Shown here in pieces: positions 9,024-17,976 of a stretch of 64,000 bases of DNA. Source of the DNA: Facklamia lactis (lineage in GTDB: Bacteria > Bacillota > Bacilli > Lactobacillales > Aerococcaceae); contig NZ_JACBXQ010000002.1 in assembly GCF_015863205.1 (NCBI RefSeq), forward strand, positions 124,001 through 188,000, in the 5' to 3' direction. Position 1 is the stretch's first letter. Each line of letters starts with the position of its first letter. The position numbers and the translations under genes were made by a program. The notes beneath the pieces were generated by a model that was not told the origin of the DNA, searched no databases, and was given only the letters and a program-made list of their open reading frames with translations.

Positions 9024-10133
9024 TTAATTGATTTGATTGGTAATATCAATAAATTCTTTTCCTTGAGATTCTGCTACTGCTTGAGAAGTTAATTGCCCAT
9101 AATAGGTATTAATTCCTGTCAAGATTGCATCACTTTCTTTCGCCGCCTTATTAATACCGAGGTTAGCAATTTGAATAGCATACTTTAAAGTTGCATTTGT
9201 CAGCGCAATCGTTGATGTACGAGGTACAGCCCCAGGAATATTGGCAACTGCATAATGAATAACCCCATGTTTAACATAGGTAGGTTCCTTATGAGTAGTA
9301 GGATGAGTTGTTTCAAAGTTTCCGCCTTGGTCAACTGCAATATCAATTAATACAGATCCTTCACGCATTTGTTTGATAATCTCTTCAGATACAAGCACGG
9401 GTGCCCGTCGACCTGCTAAGAGAACAGATCCAACTACTAAATCGGAATCAATCACTGCCTTCTCAATATTTGCATCATTTGACATCAAAGTCTGAACACC
9501 ATTACCTAGAATATTTTCCAATTCAGCCAAACGTTGAGGATTAACATCCAATATTGTTACATTCGCCCCTAATCCATAGGCCAATTTCGCAGTATTTAAT
9601 CCAACAACTCCACCACCAATCACGGTTACATTCGCACGCTGAACACCCGGTACTCCTCCTAATAGAATCCCTTGTCCGCCACCGATCTTCTCTAACAGCC
9701 TCGCACCAATTTGAACAGCCATTCTTCCTGCTACTTCAGACATGGGTGTTAATAAAGGAAGTGTCCCAGCTTCTACAATCGTTTCATAGGCTACACCGAT
9801 GACTCCTTTATCAAGAAGAGCCTCAGTTAATTTATATTCAGGAGCCAAATGTAAATAAGTAAATAGAATTAGACCTTCATAAAAATAATCAAATTCTTCT
9901 TCCAATGGTTCCTTTACTTTAATGACCATTTCTGCCTTCCACACTTCTGCTGGTGCATCTACAATCGTTGCCCCAAATTCTTCATACTGCTCATCAGTAA
10001 AACCTGATCCTATCCCTGCATTTTTTTCTACTAATACTTGATGGCCAGATGATATTAATTCGTGAGCATTAGCTGGAGTTAAACCTACCCGGTCTTCGTT
10101 TGATTTTATTTCTCTAGGAACTCCAATAATCAT
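9024..10133 (-). CDS. ald: Alanine dehydrogenase
   Basis: NAD-dependent oxidative deamination of L-alanine to pyruvate and ammonia, or the reverse. Hallmarks: N-terminal [18 protein letters not shown], the substrate-site region [12 protein letters not shown] and [25 protein letters not shown], and the Rossmann motif [20 protein letters not shown] (about 168-187). [14 protein letters not shown] is the other family signature. Length 369 is typical. It stands alone with its own terminator. On the minus strand a TATAAT box is visible at 10174-10179 about 40 bases before the gene. Confidence 0.96.
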   Translation of the reverse strand: MIIGVPREIKSNEDRVGLTPANAHELISSGHQVLVEKNAGIGSGFTDEQYEEFGATIVDAPAEVWKAEMVIKVKEPLEEEFDYFYEGLILFTYLHLAPEYKLTEALLDKGVIGVAYETIVEAGTLPLLTPMSEVAGRMAVQIGARLLEKIGGGQGILLGGVPGVQRANVTVIGGGVVGLNTAKLAYGLGANVTILDVNPQRLAELENILGNGVQTLMSNDANIEKAVIDSDLVVGSVLLAGRRAPVLVSEEIIKQMREGSVLIDIAVDQGGNFETTHPTTHKEPTYVKHGVIHYAVANIPGAVPRTSTIALTNATLKYAIQIANLGINKAAKESDAILTGINTYYGQLTSQAVAESQGKEFIDITNQIN

Positions 10134-10272
10134 AATCTCATTTCCTCCTAATATAATTTAAACTAATCTCATTATAGCACAGGTTATTCTAATCCAAAAG
10201 AATTACCTTATCATTATCTATCAATTTATTGACAGCTCTTATTAATAAAAATAAACGGCTATGAACAAATAA

Positions 10273-10294
10273 AACCCAGTAAAAATACCGGGTT
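10273..10294 (-). terminator. Terminator of trxA
   Basis: Inverted repeat AACCCGGTA / TACTGGGTT (one G-U pair) with a 4-base loop, followed on the minus strand by TTTTATTTG, 12 bases past the trxA stop. Confidence 0.75.
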
Positions 10295-10305
10295 AAAAAT
10301 TTAGA

Positions 10306-10617
10306 TTAGAGATGTTTTTTTAATATTTCACTTAAACGATTTTTATCATGAAAACCAACTAATTTATCCACTACCTGTCCTTCTTTTTTAATAATCATGG
10401 TAGGAATAGACATAATTCCAAATTCTTGTGCGGTTTTCGGCTCTTCGTCCACATTCATTTTGAAAAATTCAACTTGTCCTTCCATTTCTTCTGCTAATTC
10501 GTCAACTATTGGGGACTGCATCCGACAAGGTCCACACCAGGGCGCCCAAAAATCCACCAACGTTACCCCATTTTGTGTTGACGTTTGAAAATCTGCATCT
10601 GTAATTGCTTTAACCAT
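10306..10617 (-). CDS. trxA: Thioredoxin
   Basis: A 103-residue classical thioredoxin with the WCGPC active site in VDFWAPWCGPCRM (about residues 28-32) and the cis-proline loop MSIPTMII. Reduces protein disulfides in the cytoplasm using thioredoxin reductase. I set the start at the second ATG (10617), seven bases after AAGGAG; the ATG at 10623 is only one base from that site. It follows mutS2 in the same direction with a gap of about 105 bases, the same neighbour relation as in Bacillus. Confidence 0.95.
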   Translation of the reverse strand: MVKAITDADFQTSTQNGVTLVDFWAPWCGPCRMQSPIVDELAEEMEGQVEFFKMNVDEEPKTAQEFGIMSIPTMIIKKEGQVVDKLVGFHDKNRLSEILKKHL

Positions 10618-10721
10618 TATCATTCTCCTTCCTCTATTAATACTCTTAGATATATTAACACATTGAAAATTTCATTACTATTCATTTGCCTATTTAATCA
10701 AACATTTACTTGATTAATGTT

Positions 10722-13079
10722 TTATTTAAAATATACGACCGTGGAACCATCTCCACCCGCATTTGGAGCCGAATATTCATAGTGATCGACTTGCGAATGT
10801 TGTGCCAGTTTTTTTTGAACCCCTTCTCTAAGAGCTCCGGTTCCTTTTCCATGAATGATCGTGACCATAGGATGATTGGATAGAAGAGCTTGATCTAGAT
10901 ATTGCGTTAATTTCTGCATGGCTGCGTCATAACGCTGTCCTCGAATATCGATACTAGTATTTACTTTTGTTCCTGCTTTTCTCTGAACGTTCACTTTTTT
11001 CTTCGCTTTTGCTTTCTCTAAAGCTTTTAATTCTTCGCTAGAGAATTTCATTTTCAATATACCCATTTGCACCATATATTCATTTTTACCAGTCTTTTCA
11101 ATAATGGTTCCCCGTTGACCATAGGATAAAACTTCAACTTCATCACCAACTGCGAATTCTTGCGCACGCTTAGCTTTTTGAAGAATTTTGTTCTTTTTAA
11201 GATTTTCTGGTTGTTTCAAATCATTAAAAGCATTTTTCTTATCAATTAGAATATGTTCCTTAATTGTCTGATTTTGGCCTTGTACTAATTGTAAATCGCG
11301 AATATCTTGAATCAGTTTTTCTGCTTCTTTCTGAGCATCTTCTACTTTTTCATTTGCGATACGTTTAGCTTTTTCAAATATACTATCTTTATAAGCCAAA
11401 TATCGATCGTATTCGGTTCTTAAGTCTTCTAGTAACGATTCTGATCTTCTTAAATACTCATCTGCAGTAGCATTTTTTAATTCTGTTTCCCGTCTTTCGC
11501 GTTCCAGATTAGCAACCATTTCATTAAGCGACTGACTCTCGGTCGAAATTCCCTGCTGCGCATCTAACAAAATATCCTCTCGTAAACCAAGTCTTTTCGA
11601 AATTTCTAGAGCATTCGAACGTCCCGGCACCCCAATCATTAAGCGATATGTAGGCGATAAAGAGTCAATATCAAATTCCATTGAGGCATTAATTGTTTTC
11701 GGCATTTCATGAGCATAGACCTTTAATTCTGGATAATGAGTCGTCGCCATTACAGTTGCTCCAACAGATCTTAAATAATTAAGAATAGCCATTGCCAAGG
11801 CAGCCCCCTCTTGAGGATCAGTTCCTGAACCTAATTCATCAAATAAAACCATTGATTGATGAGTCGCTTCCTTGATAATCGAAACTATATTAGTCATATG
11901 ACTAGAAAAAGTTGAAAGACTCTGCTCAATGGACTGTTCGTCCCCAATATCTGCAAATATAGAATCAAAGACTCCTAATTGCGATCCTTCATCACAAGGG
12001 ATAAACAATCCTGATTGTCCCATCAGTTGAATGAGTCCTACTGTTTTTAATACAATCGTCTTTCCCCCAGTATTCGGTCCTGTAATCACCAAGATATGAT
12101 ACTGATCCCCAATCAAAATATCATTTGCTACAATTTCTTTGGGATCAATTAACGGGTGTCTTGCTTGCCATAAAGCAATTTGATTATCCGTCGAAAACTT
12201 TGGCTTATTGGCATTAATTGATGCAGCATAATCAGCTTTAGCTTGAATAAAATCTAATTGAGCAATCATCGCTTGGTTCTGGCGAATCTCTTCAACATAT
12301 GGCTCAATTTCCATCGAAATCTCTTCTAATACCCGCTCTATCTCTTGTTTTTCTTCCACATGTAACTGAGACAATTTATTATTTAACTCTACAACCGACT
12401 GGGGTTCAATATATAAAGTTTGTCCGGTAGAAGATTGGTCATGAACAGTTCCACCGAACTGATACTTAAATTCTGCTTTTACCGGTAATACATACCGCTC
12501 ATTACGGATTGTAATCAGCGCATCTGATAGATAGTTGGCTTTTGACTTCAACATTTGATTAAGCTGATTACGAATTTGTTGTTCCGTTTGAGTTTGACCC
12601 CTCCTGATATTGGATAATTTAACCGAAGCTGAATTCAATACACTTCCGTCTTCACTCACGGTTTGATGAATTTTCTCAATTATTTTTGGCAAGGATACAC
12701 ACTGCTCTACCCAAATATCTAAAGCAGGATAGTATTTTTCTTCAACTTTCATTTGATCAAAAAAATCAGTAACTTGATTAGTCGTCGTTAACAATTTCCC
12801 AATTTGAGCAACTTCCCGTGCATTTAATGAAGCTGAAACCTCTAGTCGTTTAAAGGCAGAGCCTAGTTCTTGTAAATAAGGTATTGGAATATGTTTACCT
12901 TGTTGTCGAATCATTTCTGCTTCTTCAATCTCATCATGCCAAGTACGTATCTCTTCTATATCAAAAGAAGGAGAAATCATATCAGCTAATTTTTTTGCCA
13001 TTTCTGTCTGTATATACGATTTTAATTGGCGAATTATTTTGCCATATTCTAACTTATCAAGCGTTTTTTGATTGGTCAT
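10722..13079 (-). CDS. mutS2: Endonuclease MutS2
   Basis: A 785-residue MutS2 protein: coiled-coil/clamp region, ATPase domain with Walker A GPNTGGKT (about residue 334), signature region STFSSHM and Walker B LFDELGSGTDP, a second long coiled coil (about 510-620), a KOW-like segment (VGDEVEVLSYGQRGTI) and a C-terminal Smr nuclease domain with IIHGKGTGALREGV. MutS2 restrains homologous recombination and, in B. subtilis, splits collided ribosomes; it lacks the MutS mismatch-recognition domain. It follows cvpA closely, in the zapA-cvpA-mutS2 order. Confidence 0.96.
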   Translation of the reverse strand: MTNQKTLDKLEYGKIIRQLKSYIQTEMAKKLADMISPSFDIEEIRTWHDEIEEAEMIRQQGKHIPIPYLQELGSAFKRLEVSASLNAREVAQIGKLLTTTNQVTDFFDQMKVEEKYYPALDIWVEQCVSLPKIIEKIHQTVSEDGSVLNSASVKLSNIRRGQTQTEQQIRNQLNQMLKSKANYLSDALITIRNERYVLPVKAEFKYQFGGTVHDQSSTGQTLYIEPQSVVELNNKLSQLHVEEKQEIERVLEEISMEIEPYVEEIRQNQAMIAQLDFIQAKADYAASINANKPKFSTDNQIALWQARHPLIDPKEIVANDILIGDQYHILVITGPNTGGKTIVLKTVGLIQLMGQSGLFIPCDEGSQLGVFDSIFADIGDEQSIEQSLSTFSSHMTNIVSIIKEATHQSMVLFDELGSGTDPQEGAALAMAILNYLRSVGATVMATTHYPELKVYAHEMPKTINASMEFDIDSLSPTYRLMIGVPGRSNALEISKRLGLREDILLDAQQGISTESQSLNEMVANLERERRETELKNATADEYLRRSESLLEDLRTEYDRYLAYKDSIFEKAKRIANEKVEDAQKEAEKLIQDIRDLQLVQGQNQTIKEHILIDKKNAFNDLKQPENLKKNKILQKAKRAQEFAVGDEVEVLSYGQRGTIIEKTGKNEYMVQMGILKMKFSSEELKALEKAKAKKKVNVQRKAGTKVNTSIDIRGQRYDAAMQKLTQYLDQALLSNHPMVTIIHGKGTGALREGVQKKLAQHSQVDHYEYSAPNAGGDGSTVVYFK

Positions 13080-13108
13080 TTAAGCAAGTCACGCCTTTCT
13101 TTCATTAA

Positions 13109-13648
13109 CTATACTCCTAAACCTAACTTATCAGCATAGTCTGCTAAGATAGGTGTTGAATCTACAATCCAGAAAATTAAAGGATTATTAACAAATTGTT
13201 GTTGAATAAACTCAATGGGTAATAATGATAAAAGATAAAGTACCATAAAAACAATAAAATAAACAACTAAGAAATTAATGATTCCACCTATGATGCGATT
13301 AGCAATATGCAAAAAATCATAATAAGCAATCTTTGTAAAAAGAACCGATAATGCATTGGTTATCACCCAACCTGCTAACCAAATAATAAAGAATGTTAAA
13401 AGATTATAGAAAGCCTTGTCCAAGTAAAAACTTTGGACCTCATCATACATCACTAACTCGCTATCAGGTTGTATAGCCGGAAAAGGAATAAACATTGCTA
13501 CCCATTCGCTAAGCACATCAAAATACCGAGTTGCAAGCAAAAATGTAATAATATAACCAATTAAACGGATTCCTTGCATAATCAAACCCGAGCGATAACC
13601 CGTATAAAAACCAAAAGCTAAAATTGCCAAAATAATTAATGTTACCAT
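13109..13648 (-). CDS. CvpA family membrane protein
   Basis: A 179-residue protein with four to five hydrophobic segments (start MVTLIILAILAFGFYTGYRSG; end region FLVVYFIVFMVLYLLSLLPI). GFYTGYRSGLI is the conserved N-terminal CvpA motif. CvpA proteins are linked to colicin V production in E. coli and to envelope homeostasis elsewhere; the molecular role in Firmicutes is not settled. It sits between zapA and mutS2 as in Bacillus. Confidence 0.85.
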   Translation of the reverse strand: MVTLIILAILAFGFYTGYRSGLIMQGIRLIGYIITFLLATRYFDVLSEWVAMFIPFPAIQPDSELVMYDEVQSFYLDKAFYNLLTFFIIWLAGWVITNALSVLFTKIAYYDFLHIANRIIGGIINFLVVYFIVFMVLYLLSLLPIEFIQQQFVNNPLIFWIVDSTPILADYADKLGLGV

Positions 13649-13672
13649 ACAAATCTCCTCACTGACTACTGC

Positions 13673-14035
13673 CTATTTATCTTGATCCTGACTTGACTTA
13701 GCTCTTACTCTTACTGTATTTTTACTATGTTCTAAATTTGATGGATCATGTGTTTTATCTGCAGATTGATGATAGTCGCGATCACTTTTCAAGACTGCTA
13801 ATTCTGCCTCTAACTCAACAATTCGATTTTCCTTACTAATTTGATCAGAAATAGCATTAATAGCCATTAATATAGAACGATCTTCTCTTGACAAGTTTGG
13901 ATCCAGTTGGCCAAGCTGTTCCAATTGTTGATTTAGAAGATCAACGACTGCATCTAAATGCTGACTAGGTCGATCCCCAACAATTGTATATATTTTCCCT
14001 GCTATTTCTGCTTTGTATCTGTACTTATCTTTCAT
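13673..14035 (-). CDS. zapA: Cell division protein ZapA
   Basis: A 120-residue ZapA: the N-terminal beta-hairpin domain (YKAEIAGKIYTIVGDRPSQHLDAVVDLLNQQLEQL) is followed by a helix with ILMAINAISDQISKENRIVELEAEL and a basic tail. ZapA binds and bundles FtsZ filaments. The pairing with divergent rnhC and downstream cvpA/mutS2 is the standard Firmicutes arrangement and supports the call. A clear GGAGG lies upstream. Confidence 0.9.
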   Translation of the reverse strand: MKDKYRYKAEIAGKIYTIVGDRPSQHLDAVVDLLNQQLEQLGQLDPNLSREDRSILMAINAISDQISKENRIVELEAELAVLKSDRDYHQSADKTHDPSNLEHSKNTVRVRAKSSQDQDK

Positions 14036-14265
14036 TTTATCACCTTAATCCTCCATAAACTCTGCAATTATTCTACCAGAAGTCTGGGATTCTTGCACCT
14101 TATCTTATTATTTACGGTATAATAAACAAATATAGACTAAAAGATCCTAGATATAGTACGATTCTATGATTATTACTCAAGAGCCTTTCAGAACACTTAA
14201 ATCAAGTTTTTCATATGAATAAACTTGCATTAATTCTAATAATATATAGAAATATGGTGATAACA

Positions 14266-15201
14266 ATGACGAATGCTACTCTAAAAGTAAACCAAACGAC
14301 ACTCAAAAAGATGGAAGCCTATTATCAAAATGACTTAGTATCCCCTGTACCCTACAGCCAATTTAGAGCCAAAAGAAATGGTGTTTCAATCACAGCTTAC
14401 CAATCTGGAAAAGTTCTCTTTCAAGGCCATCAGGCGGAATCCGAAGCCTCGATATGGCAACAAAATGCTATCCAATTAGCAGAAGGCCAAACATCCCAAA
14501 GTCTATCCTCCATCCCTAAAAATATTACTTCATACTCTCTTATCGGGAGTGATGAAGTTGGAAATGGTTCTTATTTTGGACCGCTAACTGTCTGTGCCGT
14601 TTATTTAGATTCGCAGCGACAAGCATTAGTACAAGAATTAGGTGTCAAAGATTCTAAAAAATTATCAGACAAAGAGATTCAACAAATTGCTCAAAATCTT
14701 AAGCACACTGTTCCGTATCACCTAACCATTGTTAACCCTGCTAAATATAATCAACTTATAAAACAATACAATGCCAATGCAATGAAAGCAAAGTTACATA
14801 ATTTTACCATCCAACAATTAATAAGTAAGCTCGATGACGTACAAATGAACAACCTACAAGGTGTTTTAATCGATCAATTTACTCCGGAAAAAAACTACTT
14901 TCGTCATTTACAATCAGATTCTAATGTATATCAAGGGAAAATATTTTTTGCAAAAAAAGCCGAATCTCTTCATCTTGCAGTTGCTTGTGCCTCCATCATC
15001 GCGAGAGACGCCTTTGTAACTTCTCTTTCAAGACTCGGTGCTAAATATGGTAAAATACTCCCTTCTGGTGCAAGTCCAAAAGTTGATTTGTTCGCTGCTC
15101 AACTAATAGATAAATATGGTCTTGGGGCTCTAGAATCGACAGCAAAACTTCATTTTGCTAATACAAAAAAAGCATATAAACTCTCAAAAAAATATCATTA
15201 A
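14266..15201 (+). CDS. rnhC: Ribonuclease HIII
   Basis: Cleaves the RNA strand of RNA-DNA hybrids. The N-terminal ~80 residues form the TBP-like substrate-binding domain; the catalytic RNase H domain begins at SYSLIGSDEVGNGSYFGPLTV with the DEVG motif. KDSKKLSDKEI and AVACASIIARDAF carry the other conserved residues. I choose the ATG at 14266 because GGTGAT lies five to six bases upstream and it gives 311 aa, matching the 313 aa B. subtilis enzyme; an in-frame ATG at 14215 would add 17 hydrophobic residues and has no ribosome site. Confidence 0.94.
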   Translation: MTNATLKVNQTTLKKMEAYYQNDLVSPVPYSQFRAKRNGVSITAYQSGKVLFQGHQAESEASIWQQNAIQLAEGQTSQSLSSIPKNITSYSLIGSDEVGNGSYFGPLTVCAVYLDSQRQALVQELGVKDSKKLSDKEIQQIAQNLKHTVPYHLTIVNPAKYNQLIKQYNANAMKAKLHNFTIQQLISKLDDVQMNNLQGVLIDQFTPEKNYFRHLQSDSNVYQGKIFFAKKAESLHLAVACASIIARDAFVTSLSRLGAKYGKILPSGASPKVDLFAAQLIDKYGLGALESTAKLHFANTKKAYKLSKKYH

Positions 15202-15218
15202 TTTTTGTTATATAAAAA

Positions 15219-15240
15219 AAGCCCCTTTTTGATGGGGCTT
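15219..15240 (-). terminator. Terminator of the FMN reductase operon
   Basis: Stem AAGCCCC / GGGGCTT with an 8-base loop, immediately followed on the minus strand by a run of seven T; it begins three bases past the stop of the PAS-fused reductase. Confidence 0.85.
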
Positions 15241-15243
15241 AAA

Positions 15244-16482
15244 CTATTTCTTAAGACTTGCTCCTGAAACTGCATCTGCCTCTAAACCTGTGCTATCTTC
15301 AAGATTACTTCGGGAAGCACTTGAAGTAGTATCAGCATTGGAGCTTACACTTGCTCCCGATAATGTATCCGTCCCACTGACCAACTCCTGACGACTCTGT
15401 TGCAAATACCAATCAATCAGAGGTAAAATGTCTTGAACATACTCATTAATCCCTAAATATTCACCAATATCATTTCTTACAGCTTGGTAAGTATTGACTA
15501 CAAATTTATCGGGGCCATGTGAAGAATCATAGACCTTGATGACGTCTTGTAAACCTGATCTTAATTGACTGATTATCCATTTAACAGTCTGATGCGTAGC
15601 CTTTGGATGACAATCTCCCAAAGAATTCCCTACTTGTTCGAGACTTCTTTTTGCTAACATTTCTTCACACGATTTATTATGATTATAATAAATAAATTGA
15701 TTATTAGCATCAGCAAAGGAAATCTCAAAGGGCATAGACTTTAATAAATCATCTATTTGTTCTACTGTTAACAAGCCGTCACTTAGTTTGACATAGGTAT
15801 TCCCTTCAACGGCTCCCACTTTCATTGAAGCTTGTTCTATCCAATTATCTGCGTGCATATCAACATCTTCTATTGTAGTAGCTATTTTCCCTCTGGCTTC
15901 TAAATCTTCGGCTTCTGGATCTGCTACGGGTTTCTCTAACTCCGTCACTAGCTCTACATATCGTAAAAACTTTTCGATACAGCTTTCCAAAAAGGTAATC
16001 GTTCCAGGATCAATAATATTGCCTTCACTATCAAATTTTTCTTTCGCTTCCCCTAACAAAAATTCATTTCCAGGAAATACATAGGCATTCGCCCCCGGTG
16101 CCTGTAAGATTTGACGAACATGTAACTGGGCACGAGATGTGCCTTGATCATAATAAGAAGCTCCCACTACATAAACAGGCTTATTAACAAAAGGATTCAC
16201 CTTATAAGATAACCACTCAATGGTTGACTTTAAAACTGGAGTGGTTGTTCTTATATGCTCAGGTGTTGCAATAATAACACCGTTTGCGGCTTGTATTTTA
16301 CTGTTTAAATATTGAATCGCTGGATGCCCCGTCTGGTCATTACTCGCATCAAACATCGGAACATCTTTTATCTCCAAAACTTCAAAGTCAAATTTTGATT
16401 TAAAGTGTCTTTCAATAAATTGTAGTAATTGACGATTGTAAGATTGCTCTGCATTAGACCCCACAATTCCCACTAATTTCAT
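15244..16482 (-). CDS. NAD(P)H-dependent FMN reductase fused to a PAS domain
   Basis: Residues 1-180 form a flavodoxin-like NADPH-dependent FMN reductase: IVGSNAEQSYNRQLL (phosphate loop), GVIIATPEHIRTTTPVLKSTIEWLSY (FMN contact) and VYVVGASYYDQGTSRAQ. Residues about 230-350 form a PAS-like domain (MPFEISFADANNQFIYYN, GNSLGDCHP, YLGINEYVQDI), similar to PAS domains attached to DUF438-type proteins. The last 55 residues are Ser/Ala/Asp-rich and probably disordered. The ATG overlaps the TGA of the paralogous reductase upstream. The family reduces FMN, quinones or azo compounds. The PAS part suggests sensing or cofactor control; no ligand can be named. Confidence 0.82.
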   Translation of the reverse strand: MKLVGIVGSNAEQSYNRQLLQFIERHFKSKFDFEVLEIKDVPMFDASNDQTGHPAIQYLNSKIQAANGVIIATPEHIRTTTPVLKSTIEWLSYKVNPFVNKPVYVVGASYYDQGTSRAQLHVRQILQAPGANAYVFPGNEFLLGEAKEKFDSEGNIIDPGTITFLESCIEKFLRYVELVTELEKPVADPEAEDLEARGKIATTIEDVDMHADNWIEQASMKVGAVEGNTYVKLSDGLLTVEQIDDLLKSMPFEISFADANNQFIYYNHNKSCEEMLAKRSLEQVGNSLGDCHPKATHQTVKWIISQLRSGLQDVIKVYDSSHGPDKFVVNTYQAVRNDIGEYLGINEYVQDILPLIDWYLQQSRQELVSGTDTLSGASVSSNADTTSSASRSNLEDSTGLEADAVSGASLKK

Positions 16483-17117
16483 CTCTTCTCACTCCTTTGT
16501 GCTTGAAGGTCAAATTGATCAGCATAAAAATTTGCAGCTTCTTGGACATTAGATTCATGGCTAGAACTTAGAACTTCCGTTACTCTAATAAATTTCAGAA
16601 AATCTACAAAATAGCCATCTAATTGTTTCACTTTTTCGGGAAAAATTAAGTCTCCATTTTCATCAAAAGCTTGTAAGGAATGCCCTAATAAAAACTCATT
16701 TCCAGGCATAACAATGGCTCGAATAACGGGTGCATTTAATATAGAACGCAAATGCTGTTGAGCTCGAGAAGATCCTAAAGCACCATAAGAAGCTCCCACT
16801 ATCATGACCGGCTTATCTACAAAAGGATATATATTATAAGATAGCCAAGCTAAAGCGCTTGATAAAGCAGCTGGTATCGATAAATCATACTCTGGGGTAG
16901 AAATAATAACACCATCAGCTACTTCAATTTTTGCTGCTATCTCTTTAGCCTTTTCAGGAATTTGACCATTCGACGGTTTATTAAACATTGGTAAGTCCCT
17001 TACTTCAAATAAGTCGATTTCTGCTTGTTCCTTATATCTCCTAGCAATGTATTGCATCAATGTACGATTAGTCGATTTTGTAGAATTATTACCAACAATT
17101 CCAATAATTTTTACCAT
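16479..17117 (-). CDS. NAD(P)H-dependent FMN/quinone reductase
   Basis: A 212-residue flavodoxin-like reductase, clearly paralogous to the N-terminal half of the next gene: IVGNNSTKSTNRTLMQYIARR, GVIISTPEYDLSIPAALSSALAWLSY, VMIVGASYGALGSSRAQQHLR and the shared PGNEFLLG. It lacks the PAS extension. The two genes overlap by ATGA and end in a common terminator, so they are probably made in equal amounts and may act as a heteromeric pair. Substrate is not predictable; flavin or quinone reduction is the family role. Confidence 0.87.
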   Translation of the reverse strand: MVKIIGIVGNNSTKSTNRTLMQYIARRYKEQAEIDLFEVRDLPMFNKPSNGQIPEKAKEIAAKIEVADGVIISTPEYDLSIPAALSSALAWLSYNIYPFVDKPVMIVGASYGALGSSRAQQHLRSILNAPVIRAIVMPGNEFLLGHSLQAFDENGDLIFPEKVKQLDGYFVDFLKFIRVTEVLSSSHESNVQEAANFYADQFDLQAQRSEKR

Positions 17118-17229
17118 CCTTTATCCTCCATTTCGATCCGCCCTTTAGTCTCACCTATCTTATCAAAGCTTGAAAATAATCAAAAATAATAAGGATCAGC
17201 GGGCTATAAATAAGTCCTCTAAACAAAAA

Positions 17230-17254
17230 ATGCTTATTATTTCATAATAAGCAT
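17230..17254 (-). terminator. Terminator overlapping the DUF554 stop codon
   Basis: An 11-bp perfect stem (ATGCTTATTAT / ATAATAAGCAT) with a 3-base loop and six T after it on the minus strand. The gene's stop codon lies inside the hairpin. Confidence 0.85.
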
Positions 17255-17917
17255 CAATAAAACAGGTAAAAACATTGCAGGTGTATGATTCAAAATTTTT
17301 AATTGAGTCAAGTTTAATATGTTGGTTCCTAAACCAATTAAAAGCAAGGAACCGACTGCAATAATTTCATTAATCATTGCTTGAGAGAGAATCGGAGCGG
17401 CTACTTCTGCCAAAAGAACTAAGCTTCCTTCGACAAAAAAAACAGCAACTGCTGATAGCATTACACCAAAGCCCAGTGAAGATGAAAGAAGCAAGGCTGT
17501 TATACCATCCAAAATACTTTTAGTATATAATGTTGTATTATCTCCTGTTAGGCCACTCTCTAACGAACCTAAAATAGACATAGAACCTACACAGAAAATC
17601 ATTGCACCGGCAATAAATCCTTGTCCAAGATTATTCTCTCTCCCGCTCTTAGCATATTTCGCTTCCAAATTAGTAATAAAACGAGTTAATCTTGCATCAA
17701 TATCAATACTTTCACCAATAACCGTCCCTAATACCATTGATAAGATCAGCACAATCGTATTATCTCCTGTCAGTAGCCCATCAATTCCAATAGCAATTAC
17801 CGATAAAGCCATCCCTTGCATCAAACGTTCATGTAGCTTTGCGCTAATTCCTGATTTTACTATAGTCCCTACCCATGAGCTTACAATAATAATAATTGTG
17901 TTCACTAAAACTCCCAT
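17237..17917 (-). CDS. DUF554 family membrane protein (YdfK-like)
   Basis: About 226 residues with six to seven hydrophobic segments; MGVLVNTIIIIVSSWVGTIV at the N-terminus, the GQGFIAGAMIFCVGSMSILGSLESGLTGD region and TALLLSSSLGFGVMLSA are characteristic of DUF554. Members are integral membrane proteins of unknown function. I place the start at 17917, after GGAGG with a spacing of nine; a longer frame from 17956 lacks a ribosome site. Confidence 0.88.
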   Translation of the reverse strand: MGVLVNTIIIIVSSWVGTIVKSGISAKLHERLMQGMALSVIAIGIDGLLTGDNTIVLILSMVLGTVIGESIDIDARLTRFITNLEAKYAKSGRENNLGQGFIAGAMIFCVGSMSILGSLESGLTGDNTTLYTKSILDGITALLLSSSLGFGVMLSAVAVFFVEGSLVLLAEVAAPILSQAMINEIIAVGSLLLIGLGTNILNLTQLKILNHTPAMFLPVLLMLIMK

Positions 17918-17976
17918 CAATACTTTCCTCCATAAATTGAGAGCAGCCAAAGCCACTCTCTATTGTTTGTATTTGA

